The notes under the pieces: generated by a model | What the model was told of the DNA's origin: nothing | The model's database searches: none | What the model saw: only the letters and a program-made list of their open reading frames with translations | Shown here: positions 24,955 through 33,958 of the stretch, one piece after another | Numbering within the stretch: the stretch's first letter is position 1 | Layout: the number at the start of each line of letters is the position of its first letter | Source: Verrucomicrobiia bacterium | Lineage (GTDB): Bacteria; Verrucomicrobiota; Verrucomicrobiia; Limisphaerales; UBA9464 | Direction of reading: 5' to 3' | NCBI GenBank assembly: GCA_019634635.1 | Contig: JAHCBB010000038.1 | Location: 1-41,920, forward strand | Length of the DNA: 41,920 bases | Program-made: the position numbers and the translations under genes

Positions 24955-27900
24955 CTATTCCTTGGTGATGGCTTCGTCGAGATTCAGGAGGACCCGGCTG
25001 ACCGCGGTGTATGCCGCAAGCTGGGTGGGGGTCGAGCCGGGCGGCACTTCCGGCCGCTCCGGGCGTCCGGAGGCCAGTTCGTGGGCGCTCAACCAGCCGT
25101 CGGCGAGGCGCTGACGTTGCCGCTCCAGCAGTCCCTTGAGCTCGGCATGCTCGCCGTCCGTCGGTGGACGCGACAGCACGCGCCGGAAGGCGAACGTGAT
25201 CCGCTCGTCATCCGTGGGCCCGGCGTCCCTGAGGGTCCGGGCGGCCAGCCCGCGCGCCGCCTCCAGAAACTGGGTCTCATTGAGCGAGGTCAACGCCTGC
25301 AACGGCGTGTTGGAGCGTGGACGCCGCACGCAGGAGAAATCGCCGTTGGGCGCGTCGAAATTCATCAGCACCGGATAGGGAATGCTGCGGAACTTGAACA
25401 CGTAAAGGCTGCGGCGGTAACGGTCGGGCCCCGTCTCCTCGATCCACACCTTGGGTCCGTAGCTGGCCGGGGGCTGGAACAGGAACTCCGGGGCGGGCGG
25501 GTACACGCTGCGTCCGCCGATGGCCGGATGGAGCAGTCCGCTCGCGGACAGCGCGATGTCGCGCACGATTTCGCCCTCGACGCGGAAGCGCGGGCCGCGG
25601 GCCAGCAGGCGGTTGTACGCGTCCTTCTCCAGGTGCTCCGGGGTCACGTGGGAGGACTGCCGGTACGTCGCCGAATGGACGATGAGGCGGTGGAGATGTT
25701 TGAGCGACCATGATGCCGCCGGCGCGGTCTCGCCGGGGGCGCGCACCGCCGGTTCCATGAATTCGACGGCCAGCCAGTCGAGCAACTCCGGATGCGAGGG
25801 CTCCGGGGACTGCACGCCGAAATCTTCCGGGGTTTCGACCAGGCCGGTTCCGAAATAGGTCTGCCAGACCCGGTTGACTGCCACGCGCGCGGTCGTCGGC
25901 GCCCTGCGGTCGGTCAGCCAGCGGGCGAGGGTCAGTCGCGATTCATCGGCATCCTCGGGAAGCGGATTCAGGAATGCGGGCGTCCCGAACGTGACCTCGT
26001 TTCCGGGCTTCAACCAGTCGCCGCGCTTGAACACCTGGGTCGGCCGGCGTTCGTCCCCGGGGCCCCGGTTGGCCCGCGACGCGAGCACCAGAGTGGGCGT
26101 GCCTTCGGGCCACTGCCGCCACAGCGCCTCGATGCGGTCGTTGGTCTCCTGGAACTCCGGCACGGTCGTGCGCCAGTGGGAGAACACGGTGGCCACCTGG
26201 GCCGGACGGCGCTGGTCCCGGGGCATGGCCAGGATCTGGCGAACCGACGCCGGCACCGGGTCGGCCACGGCATTGGTCGCGGCGGTGACGCTGAGGCGGA
26301 AGCGTCCGAGGTTGTGGTTTTGATTGTCGTCGGAATTGTCACCGCCGTGCTTCTGATCGAGGCGGAACTCCAGCAGGACGCCCTGCGGAAACTCGACCGG
26401 CTTTTCGGGGACGAACACCGCCTGTCGCGCGACATTCCGGCGTCCGGGACCCGCATCAATGCCCCAGGCCGTGTCGTCCTTGCCGTCAATCGCATGGGCC
26501 ACCGGTCCGTACGTGCGGTGGTCGCCGTCCTTACGGTTGCGGCTTTCGGACTGGAATTCGGGTTCCAGCGGTTTCTCGGCGTTCTCGAAGTCGGCGGTGG
26601 CCCGAATAAACTTCACCTGGAACCGGTTCGTGGGATTCGCGAGGTCCACGGCCTCCACCCGGAATTCGCTGAGCGCCGCCATGCCATGGATCGAACGTCC
26701 CGGTCCGCCACAGGGCAGGTTGGGGTCCGGCAGTTGCTCCAGGCGGAATGCCCCGATGGAGGTCAGGTGATTGGTGCCCCGGAAATGCGCTGTCCAGAAC
26801 GTGGGCGCGTAGCTCGCGGCCCGGATTGAGCCGTCGTCGTGGTAGTAGAATCGCTCCCCGTTGTCCCCGGCGTTGCGGCATTCGACCACCTGCCACTCGG
26901 TCCGGTTCGAGCCCACCGCGTCCTCCCAGGCGGCCATCCGGGTTTCCCAGTTCGGCGTGGTGTGGCGCAATCCCTCCTCCAGATCCCGGATCTGACGGAC
27001 GAGATCGCCCACGCGCATCTGCTGTTCCGGGGTGTAGTACACGCGGCTCGACTCGTGGTCGTTGTTCAGGAAGGCGAACAGCCGGTAGTATTCCTCCTGC
27101 GACACCGGATCGAACTTGTGGTTGTGACACTGGGCGCACTGGATGGTGATCCCGAGGACCGACTTGCCGATGGCATCCATGCGGTCAATCAGCCCGTCGG
27201 TGCGGAACTGCTCGGGGTCCACGCCGCCCTCCTCGTTGAGCATTGAATTGCGCAGAAATCCTGTGGCCACCACCTGCTCGTCGGTGGCGTCCGGCAGGAG
27301 GTCGCCCGCAAGTTGCTCGACGATGAACCGGTCGTAGGGGAGGTCCCGGTTCAGCGCATTGACCACCCAGTCGCGGTACGCCCAGACGAACCGTGGCTTG
27401 TCCTTTTCGAATCCGTCGGAATCGGCGTAGCGCGCCGCGTCCAGCCAGTGGCGGCCCCAGCGTTCTCCGTAGTGCGGGGAAGCCAGCAGGGCTTCCACCC
27501 GGCGTTCCCAGGCGTCGGACCCCGCATCGGCCACGAAAGCATCGGCCTCCTCGGGCGTCGGCGGCAGGCCGGTCAGGTCCAGGTGCAGCCGCCGCAACAG
27601 GGTGTATCGGTCGGCCTCCGGGGAGGGTTCCAGACCGGAATCCACCAGTCGTGCCCGGACGAATGCGTCCACCGGATTTCCAGCGACCGGGGGCTTCGGA
27701 CGCTCCGGCGCCTTCCAAGCCCAATGGTCGCGTCGCGCCGCCGCCGTCGTGCTCGCAGGTGCAGTGGCGTCCGCCGCGGCATGCGTCGTGGACCACGGGG
27801 CACCCTGGTCCACCCAGGCACGGATCCGTCCGATCTGCTCCGGCGTCAGGCGTTCGCCTTTTTTGGGCATGGCCGCCAGTTCGCTGTGGGCATCCGCCAG

Positions 27901-28188
27901 CACGGCCACGATCAACGACCCGGCCGAGTTCCCCGGCACGAGCAGGGGACCGTGTTCGCCGCCCTTCAACGCCTCGGTGGGATCATCGAGACGCAGCCCC
28001 GATTCCTGCTTCTTCGAGCCGTGGCAGTTGAGGCATCGCTCGGCAAACAACGGCGCGATGTCCACTTGGAAATCCACCGGTTCGATTGCCGCTGGCGGGA
28101 GCTTCTCCCGGTCCACGGCGGCACACACGGGACCGCTGGCCGCCGCCAGGGCAGCCAGCATCCAGGGAAGAAACCCGCGGGAATCCAT
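24955..28188 (-). CDS. PSD1/DUF1549-DUF1553 planctomycete-type cytochrome c protein
   Basis: This 1077-residue protein has a signal peptide (cleaved near PVCAA) and a planctomycete cytochrome C domain (CLNCHG, C52, C55, H56, in VDIAPLFAERCLNCHG). DUF1549 follows from about residue 175 (DAFVRARL...YTLLRRLHLDLTGLPPTPEE...LLASPHYGERWGRHWLDAARYADSDG). A second CAQCH motif near residue 352 (QCAQCHNHKFDPVSQEEYYRLFAFLNN) is typical of the family. A beta-rich insert sits between ~400 and 680, and DUF1553 at the C-terminus (VNRVWQTYFGTGLVETPEDFG). A multidomain surface or periplasmic redox protein is inferred; its substrate, perhaps a polysaccharide, is unproven. It is the first gene of a three-gene run with DUF1501 and the beta-helix protein. 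Confidence 0.94.
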   Translation of the reverse strand: MDSRGFLPWMLAALAAASGPVCAAVDREKLPPAAIEPVDFQVDIAPLFAERCLNCHGSKKQESGLRLDDPTEALKGGEHGPLLVPGNSAGSLIVAVLADAHSELAAMPKKGERLTPEQIGRIRAWVDQGAPWSTTHAAADATAPASTTAAARRDHWAWKAPERPKPPVAGNPVDAFVRARLVDSGLEPSPEADRYTLLRRLHLDLTGLPPTPEEADAFVADAGSDAWERRVEALLASPHYGERWGRHWLDAARYADSDGFEKDKPRFVWAYRDWVVNALNRDLPYDRFIVEQLAGDLLPDATDEQVVATGFLRNSMLNEEGGVDPEQFRTDGLIDRMDAIGKSVLGITIQCAQCHNHKFDPVSQEEYYRLFAFLNNDHESSRVYYTPEQQMRVGDLVRQIRDLEEGLRHTTPNWETRMAAWEDAVGSNRTEWQVVECRNAGDNGERFYYHDDGSIRAASYAPTFWTAHFRGTNHLTSIGAFRLEQLPDPNLPCGGPGRSIHGMAALSEFRVEAVDLANPTNRFQVKFIRATADFENAEKPLEPEFQSESRNRKDGDHRTYGPVAHAIDGKDDTAWGIDAGPGRRNVARQAVFVPEKPVEFPQGVLLEFRLDQKHGGDNSDDNQNHNLGRFRLSVTAATNAVADPVPASVRQILAMPRDQRRPAQVATVFSHWRTTVPEFQETNDRIEALWRQWPEGTPTLVLASRANRGPGDERRPTQVFKRGDWLKPGNEVTFGTPAFLNPLPEDADESRLTLARWLTDRRAPTTARVAVNRVWQTYFGTGLVETPEDFGVQSPEPSHPELLDWLAVEFMEPAVRAPGETAPAASWSLKHLHRLIVHSATYRQSSHVTPEHLEKDAYNRLLARGPRFRVEGEIVRDIALSASGLLHPAIGGRSVYPPAPEFLFQPPASYGPKVWIEETGPDRYRRSLYVFKFRSIPYPVLMNFDAPNGDFSCVRRPRSNTPLQALTSLNETQFLEAARGLAARTLRDAGPTDDERITFAFRRVLSRPPTDGEHAELKGLLERQRQRLADGWLSAHELASGRPERPEVPPGSTPTQLAAYTAVSRVLLNLDEAITKE

Positions 28189-28268
28189 ACGGAATCACTG
28201 GTGCCTCAATCCGGGCGGGATTCCAAGTCAAACTCCGACCTTCCGGGGGCGGTGTTGGCCTTCGGGGC

Positions 28269-30146
28269 TCAGGCATCTCCGGGAAAATCACCCACCCAGA
28301 CGAGGAAATCGAAGAGTTCCCCGTGGCGGACCCCGTCGCGGGTGATGTCCATCGCGACCAGATGCAGGCCGGGCGCCGCGACGTCGGATGCTTCGACGCT
28401 CGCGGTGACGGCGGCAATGCCGGTGTCCGTCATCTCCCCCTCGATCACCGACGGCTCGACCCGCAGGCCGGGCGGGGTTCGGAAGACGATCCGGTGTTGC
28501 TGCGGCTGCTGCTGGTAGTTGCGGACCCTCACTTGAAATGATGCCGGGACCCCCGGACGAACCCGCATCCGATAGGGGTGTGCCCTCACCCAGTAGGGAT
28601 CGAAGCGGTACCGGTAGTCCTCTCCGCCACTCAAGGCCCGGAAGGCGTCGCGCAGCGCCTCCATGCGCACCCGGAGCCTCTCCACGAGCGGCGCCGGATT
28701 GGAGATCACCCAGCCATGGCCGCCGAGGAGCAGGTCGGGAGCGATGCCGTGCAGGTACTGGGCGGCGTACAGGTAGCCTTCCTCCAGGGCGCCGCCGTTT
28801 CGGGCCACCACCGCCTCGTTGCCGCCCTGCATTGGATCGGTCGGACTGGCGAAAATGTTGTCGCCGGTGAAGGCCACACGCCTGCCGTCAATTTCGCCAT
28901 GCAGGCAGGCATGGTAGGGCGTCTGCCCCGGCATCCAGTCGCAGACCAGAGTGTGGCCCTGCCATTCCACCACCTCCCCGTCGCGCAGCACCCGATCGAA
29001 CCGCAGCGGGCCATGAGCCAGGCCATAACTCGGCAGCAGCGCGGCGAGGTCGTAGTCCCAGGGCCGCTCGAAGGTGTCCGCGACGCCCTCCATCGTCCAG
29101 AGGGCCGCACCGTGGGTCTGACGGATGTGTTCCGCCTCCAGCGCGTGGTCGCCGTGCATGTGGGTCACGAACACCGCGTCAATCGCCTTCAACCCGAGCC
29201 GCTCCTTCATCCGGCCCAGCGCGGTGTCGAGAAACGTCCGGTCGAAGAGTCCGCAGTCCACCATCAGGGCATGCCCGTTGTCCGCCAGCAGGAGGTGGAG
29301 ATTCGGCCAGTAGTCGGGTCCCTGAAACTTGAAAAGGTGCGGCGACACCTGCCGGAGGTGCGGCACCGTGGTCGGACGGCTGACGGTGTCCTGGTCGCAG
29401 CCGGCGAACCGGAAGAGATCATAACCGCGCAGCACCAGACCGCCGAGACGGCGGAGCCGGGCGACATAGTCCAGCAGGGCGGCCCGCCCGTCCCGGATCA
29501 CCGGGCCATGCGAGGGCAGGAGGGTCACCGGATCGTAGCCCGCGAGCAGCCCGGCGCTGTTTCCCAGCTCGTACAGGCCCTTGGCGAATCCGTAGTCCCA
29601 CTCCGAGTCGTACCAGGTGTGCAGACGGCCGCCAGACATCATCACGTCGCCGCTGAACGCGAGCCACCGGTCCGGGAGCCGCAACAGGTAGGTCATGTGT
29701 CCCGGGCTGTTGCCTCCGGTGTGCACGCAGACCCATTCACGTCCGCGCCACGGAAAGTCATCCATGCGGGCGAAGGTCTGTCGGATCGGCACGGGCAGGA
29801 TCGGCGGGCGGATATAGCTGGCCCCGTACACGGAATGGGCGTCGCCCAGCGAGGGGCGCATCTTGCGGAAGTCAGACGGCTTTTCGAAAAAGGCCCGTTC
29901 TGCGGCGGCACAGGCGGCCGGGATCCCGAGAGCTTCCAAACGGTGCGCCCCCTGGCACTGCTCGCGGTGATGATGCGTGAACAACACCCACTCCACCCTT
30001 CGCACGCCCAGCTCGCCGAGGGCATCCAGGACGGTGCCGTCCCCAAGGTCCACCAGCAGCGCGGCGTCCCCGTCGCGGACCACGTAAACGTTGCAGGTGT
30101 CGGTCCACCGGAAGACGTCCGGTGCCACCTCGGTGAAGGCGCTCAT
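28269..30146 (-). CDS. Tandem metallo-beta-lactamase-fold hydrolase
   Basis: A 625-residue protein with two metallo-beta-lactamase domains in series. Domain 1 (~8-235) has a degenerate site: THHHREQ at 57-63 replaces HxHxDH, although H150, D167 (FSGDVMM) and H213 (PSHG) remain. Domain 2 (~265-490) is intact: THMHGDH at 328-334, H412, D429 (TGDNIF) and H477 (GGHGW). The last ~120 residues form a beta-rich appendix (RNYQQQPQQHRIVFRTPPG onwards). There is no signal peptide. The substrate is unknown; glyoxalase II-like, lactonase or phosphodiesterase activities all occur in this fold. The ATG at 30146 is unambiguous. It lies 80 bp upstream of the DUF1549 gene on the same strand and 211 bp from divergent asd. 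Confidence 0.88.
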   Translation of the reverse strand: MSAFTEVAPDVFRWTDTCNVYVVRDGDAALLVDLGDGTVLDALGELGVRRVEWVLFTHHHREQCQGAHRLEALGIPAACAAAERAFFEKPSDFRKMRPSLGDAHSVYGASYIRPPILPVPIRQTFARMDDFPWRGREWVCVHTGGNSPGHMTYLLRLPDRWLAFSGDVMMSGGRLHTWYDSEWDYGFAKGLYELGNSAGLLAGYDPVTLLPSHGPVIRDGRAALLDYVARLRRLGGLVLRGYDLFRFAGCDQDTVSRPTTVPHLRQVSPHLFKFQGPDYWPNLHLLLADNGHALMVDCGLFDRTFLDTALGRMKERLGLKAIDAVFVTHMHGDHALEAEHIRQTHGAALWTMEGVADTFERPWDYDLAALLPSYGLAHGPLRFDRVLRDGEVVEWQGHTLVCDWMPGQTPYHACLHGEIDGRRVAFTGDNIFASPTDPMQGGNEAVVARNGGALEEGYLYAAQYLHGIAPDLLLGGHGWVISNPAPLVERLRVRMEALRDAFRALSGGEDYRYRFDPYWVRAHPYRMRVRPGVPASFQVRVRNYQQQPQQHRIVFRTPPGLRVEPSVIEGEMTDTGIAAVTASVEASDVAAPGLHLVAMDITRDGVRHGELFDFLVWVGDFPGDA

Positions 30147-30357
30147 GGCGTCAGGCTAGCGCGATGTGTGCGGCTGGGGAGGCTGAAGATCTGCGAGGGA
30201 CGCTCCTCGTTGAGTCCGGCGGATCCTGAATCCGGCCGGCCCGCGCCGGCCGGTGCCGGCCATGGCGACCGGGCCGGGCATCTGGTCCGTGGTCCCGGAT
30301 TCCCGGGGCAATTCGTCTCGACACGGGGCGGCTCGTGCCTAGGCTCCGCGCTCCTTT

Positions 30358-31362
30358 ATGCATCGGAATCCGCATGTGGCCGTCGTTGGGGCCACGGGTG
30401 CTGTGGGGGTGGAGATGATCCAGACCCTGGAGCGCCGCAACTTCCCGGTCGGGAAGCTCACCCTGCTCGCGTCCGCCCGCTCCGTCGGACGCACGCTCCG
30501 TTTCCGCGACGCGGAGATTCCGGTGACCGAGTTGACCGCCAATTCGTTTTCCGGCGTGGATCTGGCCCTGTTCAGCGCTGGCGGGGCGATTTCCCGCGAC
30601 CTGGCGCCGGGGGCCGTGGCGGCCGGATGCGTGGTGGTGGACAACTCGAGCGCCTTCCGCCAGGACCCGGCGGTGCCCCTGGTCGTGCCGGAGATCAATG
30701 CCGGCGACCTGCGGAATCACCACGGCATCATCGCCAATCCCAACTGCACGACCGCGATCACGCTCATGGCGCTGTATCCCCTGCACCAGGCCTTTGGTGT
30801 CACCCGCCTGGTGGCCGCAAGTTACCAGGCGGTTTCCGGTACCGGAGCCCGGGCCATTGAGGAGCTGCAACGGCAGGTCCGCCAGATTGCCGCCGGGGAG
30901 ACGGTCACCCGGGAGGTGTACCCGCATCAGATTGCGTTCAATGTCCTGCCGCAGGTGGACTCGTTCCTTCCCGACGGCTACACGCGCGAGGAAATGAAGC
31001 TTCAGAACGAAGGCCGGAAAATCATGCATCATCCGGGTTTCCGGGCGTCCGTCACGTGCGTCCGGGTTCCGGTCTATCGCGCCCATTCGGTGGCGGTCAG
31101 CGCTGAATTCGAGCGTCCGGTGACTGCGGAGGCTGCCCGTGCGGTGCTGCGCGCGGCGCCCGGGCTGGTCGTTGTGGATGAACCGGAACGGCAGCGGTAT
31201 CCGATGCCGCTGGAGGTATCGGGGCAGTTTGACTGCGCTGTGGGCCGCATTCGCAAGGACCTGGCCTTCGATAATGGGCTGGCGTTCTGGGTGGCCGGAG
31301 ACCAGTTGCTCAAGGGGGCCGCTCTGAACGCCGTGCAAATCGCGGAGGAATTGATCCGCTAG
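30358..31362 (+). CDS. asd: Aspartate-semialdehyde dehydrogenase
   Basis: A 334-residue enzyme catalysing NADPH-dependent reduction of aspartyl phosphate to aspartate semialdehyde, the branch point to lysine/diaminopimelate, threonine and methionine. The N-terminal nucleotide-binding motif is GATGAVG (11-17). VVDNSSAFR and the catalytic cysteine C130 in IIANPNCTT are present, as is the VPVYRAHS segment with the catalytic-type His near residue 246. The length is normal for the family. No upstream Shine-Dalgarno is obvious. The 137-bp gap before nrdR suggests a separate promoter for nrdR. Aspartokinase is not in the window. Confidence 0.97.
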   Translation: MHRNPHVAVVGATGAVGVEMIQTLERRNFPVGKLTLLASARSVGRTLRFRDAEIPVTELTANSFSGVDLALFSAGGAISRDLAPGAVAAGCVVVDNSSAFRQDPAVPLVVPEINAGDLRNHHGIIANPNCTTAITLMALYPLHQAFGVTRLVAASYQAVSGTGARAIEELQRQVRQIAAGETVTREVYPHQIAFNVLPQVDSFLPDGYTREEMKLQNEGRKIMHHPGFRASVTCVRVPVYRAHSVAVSAEFERPVTAEAARAVLRAAPGLVVVDEPERQRYPMPLEVSGQFDCAVGRIRKDLAFDNGLAFWVAGDQLLKGAALNAVQIAEELIR

Positions 31363-31499
31363 TGCGGGCACCGGCAGTTCATTTGCCTCCGGCGTGTCGC
31401 CGGGAAGGCACGGTTTCTCGCGCAATCCGATTGACCTCTCAACAGCTTGTGGGCTAGTCACGGGGTATCCGCAGCCGGTGGTGTTGCGGTGCGACCGGT

Positions 31500-32024
31500 A
31501 TGCGATGTCCCAGATGCGGCGGCCAGGATGACAAGGTGATTGATTCCCGCGGTTCCCGGGAGGGCGCGGTGATCCGTCGCCGTCGTGAGTGCCTGTCCTG
31601 CGAGTACCGGTACACCACTTACGAGGCCATCGAGGAACAGGAGTTGGTGGTCGTGAAGCGGGATGGGCGGCGCGAGTCGTTTTCCAAGGAGAAGCTGCTG
31701 GCCGGCATGACGCGGGCCTGCCAGAAGCGTCCCGTGTCGGGGGAGGTGCTGGCGGATGCCGCCGAGCGGATCGCCGGGGAGATCCTTGGGGGCTTTGATC
31801 GCGAGGTCCCGGCCGGCGAGATCGGCGAGCGGGTGATGCGCGCCCTGCGGGGCGTGGATGCCGTCGCCTACGTGCGGTTCGCGAGCATTTACCGGGAGTT
31901 CCAGGAGATTGGGGAATTTGTGGACGAGGTCCATCGCATCGTCGCCCAACCGCTGCCCGACCGGCGTCAAATGGCCCTGATTCCCGACGTCGAGGAGGTG
32001 CTGGCCCGCCCACAAGATTCATGA
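31500..32024 (+). CDS. nrdR: Transcriptional repressor NrdR
   Basis: A 174-residue regulator with the N-terminal zinc ribbon (CPRCG at 3-7 and CLSCEYRYTTYE) and the RRRREC linker. The ATP-cone domain VVKRDGRRESFSKEKLLAGMTRAC follows, continuing through the VAYVRFASIYREFQ block. NrdR represses ribonucleotide reductase genes in response to dATP/ATP. No ribonucleotide reductase gene and no clear NrdR box is present here. The C-terminal ~25 residues beyond the ATP-cone are variable. The stop overlaps the next ORF start by 4 bp. Confidence 0.97.
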   Translation: MRCPRCGGQDDKVIDSRGSREGAVIRRRRECLSCEYRYTTYEAIEEQELVVVKRDGRRESFSKEKLLAGMTRACQKRPVSGEVLADAAERIAGEILGGFDREVPAGEIGERVMRALRGVDAVAYVRFASIYREFQEIGEFVDEVHRIVAQPLPDRRQMALIPDVEEVLARPQDS

Positions 32025-32572
32025 TCGCCCTGCACGAAGACTGTCTGGTGCTCGAGAATGCCTCGGGCGTTCACGTGCCGTGCTCCGTGGAGCACCTCAC
32101 CCTGGAGTTCGTGGGGAACGCCGCCGCGTCCCTGGATCCCGAGGTCCTCCGCCAGGCGGCCGCCGGGGTGCTGCACTACTTCAAGCACGACCAGGGAAGG
32201 CAGTTTGTCACCGTGGCGGAGTTTGCCGCGGCACTGGCCCGCGTGCTGGACGGGTTTGGCATCCAGTCCCAGGTGATGGACGTGCTGGACGCGCGGGTGC
32301 ACACCGCCGACCTCCGGGCCCTGGCGGCGGGGGCCGGCAAACTCGGGGAACTGGAGTTTTTCCAGCAATTGCGCCGTCTGCTGGAGGAGCAGATGGCGGG
32401 ACGACCGCGCCGCCTGGAGTTCCGCGGGCTGCGGGGGTGCGTCAAGCAGTTGACCGGACGCAAGCATTGGTGTCCGGCCTGTGACGAGCTTGAGGGCTGG
32501 ATTGTGGAAACCCTGCGCGGCTGGTTTGAGCGGGATCCTGGAGCGCGCGAAACGGCGCTGGTGGTCCGCTGA
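32021..32572 (+). CDS. Unknown protein, translationally coupled to nrdR
   Basis: A 183-residue cytoplasmic protein starting at ATG 32021, overlapping the nrdR stop (ATGA). I do not recognise a family. The middle is alpha-helical (AAGVLHYFKHDQGRQFVTVAEFAAALARVLDGFG). The C-terminal part has LRGCVKQLTGRKHWCPACDELEGWIVETLRGW, with a CPAC pair that could bind metal together with the upstream GC and H. There is no signal peptide or membrane segment. Coupling to nrdR suggests a link to nucleotide metabolism or stress, but this is inference from position only. The HIT gene follows after 12 bp. Confidence 0.75.
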   Translation: MIALHEDCLVLENASGVHVPCSVEHLTLEFVGNAAASLDPEVLRQAAAGVLHYFKHDQGRQFVTVAEFAAALARVLDGFGIQSQVMDVLDARVHTADLRALAAGAGKLGELEFFQQLRRLLEEQMAGRPRRLEFRGLRGCVKQLTGRKHWCPACDELEGWIVETLRGWFERDPGARETALVVR

Positions 32573-32584
32573 ACCCGGTTCCCG

Positions 32585-32923
32585 ATGACGCTCTTCGAAC
32601 GGATCATCGCCCGCCAGATTCCTGCGGACATTGTGTATGAGGATGCCCGGGTGATCGCGTTCCGGGACATCCACCCCCAGGCTCCGGTGCACGTGCTGGT
32701 CATTCCGAAGCAGCCCATCGCACGGGTTGGCGAGGCGTCGGTGGAGGACGAGGCATTGCTGGGACACCTGCTGCTCTCGGCGGCCGGGGTGGCCAGGACC
32801 CTGGGTCTCTCGGAAAGCGGATTCCGGCTGGTGATCAACAACGGACCGCACGGCGGCGAGTCGGTGCCGCACCTCCACTGCCATCTTCTGGGCGGACGTC
32901 CCCTGGGCTGGCCCCCGGGTTGA
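32585..32923 (+). CDS. HIT-family (HINT-like) nucleotide-binding protein
   Basis: A 112-residue protein of normal HINT length. Landmarks are TLFERIIARQIPADIVYEDARVIAFRDIHPQAPVH, VLVIPKQPIARVGEA and the histidine-triad motif HLHCHLLGG near the C-terminus, preceded by NNGPHGGESVPHLH. HINT proteins hydrolyse AMP-linked phosphoramidates such as aminoacyl-AMP adducts. The start is the ATG at 32585. The gene ends 27 bp from the 3' end of the convergent permease gene. Confidence 0.96.
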   Translation: MTLFERIIARQIPADIVYEDARVIAFRDIHPQAPVHVLVIPKQPIARVGEASVEDEALLGHLLLSAAGVARTLGLSESGFRLVINNGPHGGESVPHLHCHLLGGRPLGWPPG

Positions 32924-32950
32924 GGGTTGCGGGCGGTGGCGGGCTGCGGC

Positions 32951-33850
32951 TCAGCCGGAAATCAGGATCAACAGGGCGCCCGCACTGAGGATCGCACAGG
33001 CGGCCAGCCGGCGGCGTATCTGCGGCTCGTGAAACAGCCAATGCCCCAGCATCACCTGCGCCACCATCCCCAACTGGAACCAGGCGAAGGAATAGGCGAG
33101 CAGCGTTCGCTGGAAAATCTCGAGCGTGCACCACTGCATCACCAGGAAGACCCCGGCGTGGACCGCAACCTGCGGTCCGGAACCGGCCGGGCCCGGGGAC
33201 CAGGGACCCCGGGTCGCGCGACGTTGCAGGAGGCGCACGATTGCGAGTGCCGCGCTGCCAGCCAGCACCCAGATGCCCAGCGTCCACGCCGCCGAGCCGC
33301 ATTCGAGGGCGCGCTTCAGGGACGAGGCGCCGAGGATTGAAAGCGTGATGCCTCCCAGCCTCCAGGCGCCGCCTGCCAGGCTTTTGTGGAGTTCATGGCG
33401 TCCGGCGGCCGCCCCCGGATCGAGCAGCAGCAGGGCGCCCAGCGTCAGGATGGCCATGCCGCCGAGGCCGGTCGCGGAGGGGACCTCGCCCAGGAACAGC
33501 CATCCAATGAGACCGGCAATCGCCGGCCGGAAGGCGTTGAGGGGGCCGTGGACGGACAGATCGCTTTGTCGAAGCGACACCGCCATCGCGAGATTGCCGG
33601 CCACATCGAGCGCAGCGGCCGTCAGCGCGTGATGCCAGAAGGCGGGATCCGCCGGCATCGGGATGGCGAGAAGGAGTCCGGCTGCGGGTATCGCGATGAC
33701 GCCGTAGGTGACCATCCAGAGGTGGCCGATGCCGACACCGGCTCCGAGCAGACGCTTCTGAAGCACGCTGGCCCCCACGCTGCCGGCGAGCCGTCCGGTG
33801 AGCCAGAAAAGGGTCCAGATCATGCGGGGCGGGTTCCCTGGGGAGTCCAT
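32951..33850 (-). CDS. EamA-type (DMT superfamily) transporter
   Basis: About 299 residues from the ATG at 33850 (alternative 33823, giving 290 residues). The longer upstream frame overlaps the folA promoter region and has no membrane segments. Ten or so hydrophobic segments are visible, including MVTYGVIAIPAAGLLLAIPM, ALTAAALDVAGNLAMAVSL and LGGMAILTLGALLLLDPG. A helix motif with VHGPLNAFRPAIAGLIGWLFLGEVPS is the typical EamA end of the first half, with a second half ending RRLAACAILSAGALLILISG. The substrate is unknown; drug or metabolite export is common in the family. A Pro/Arg-rich hydrophilic loop lies between ~205 and 225. Confidence 0.8.
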   Translation of the reverse strand: MDSPGNPPRMIWTLFWLTGRLAGSVGASVLQKRLLGAGVGIGHLWMVTYGVIAIPAAGLLLAIPMPADPAFWHHALTAAALDVAGNLAMAVSLRQSDLSVHGPLNAFRPAIAGLIGWLFLGEVPSATGLGGMAILTLGALLLLDPGAAAGRHELHKSLAGGAWRLGGITLSILGASSLKRALECGSAAWTLGIWVLAGSAALAIVRLLQRRATRGPWSPGPAGSGPQVAVHAGVFLVMQWCTLEIFQRTLLAYSFAWFQLGMVAQVMLGHWLFHEPQIRRRLAACAILSAGALLILISG

Positions 33851-33958
33851 CGCACGGGACCCCGCCGGGCGAGCCTGCACTGGGGGGAAGGCGTTCGTCA
33901 GGAATTCAGGAATTGGTTTGTCGGTGTTCCGGGAATTTGCGGGCATCAGGCGGTGCGA

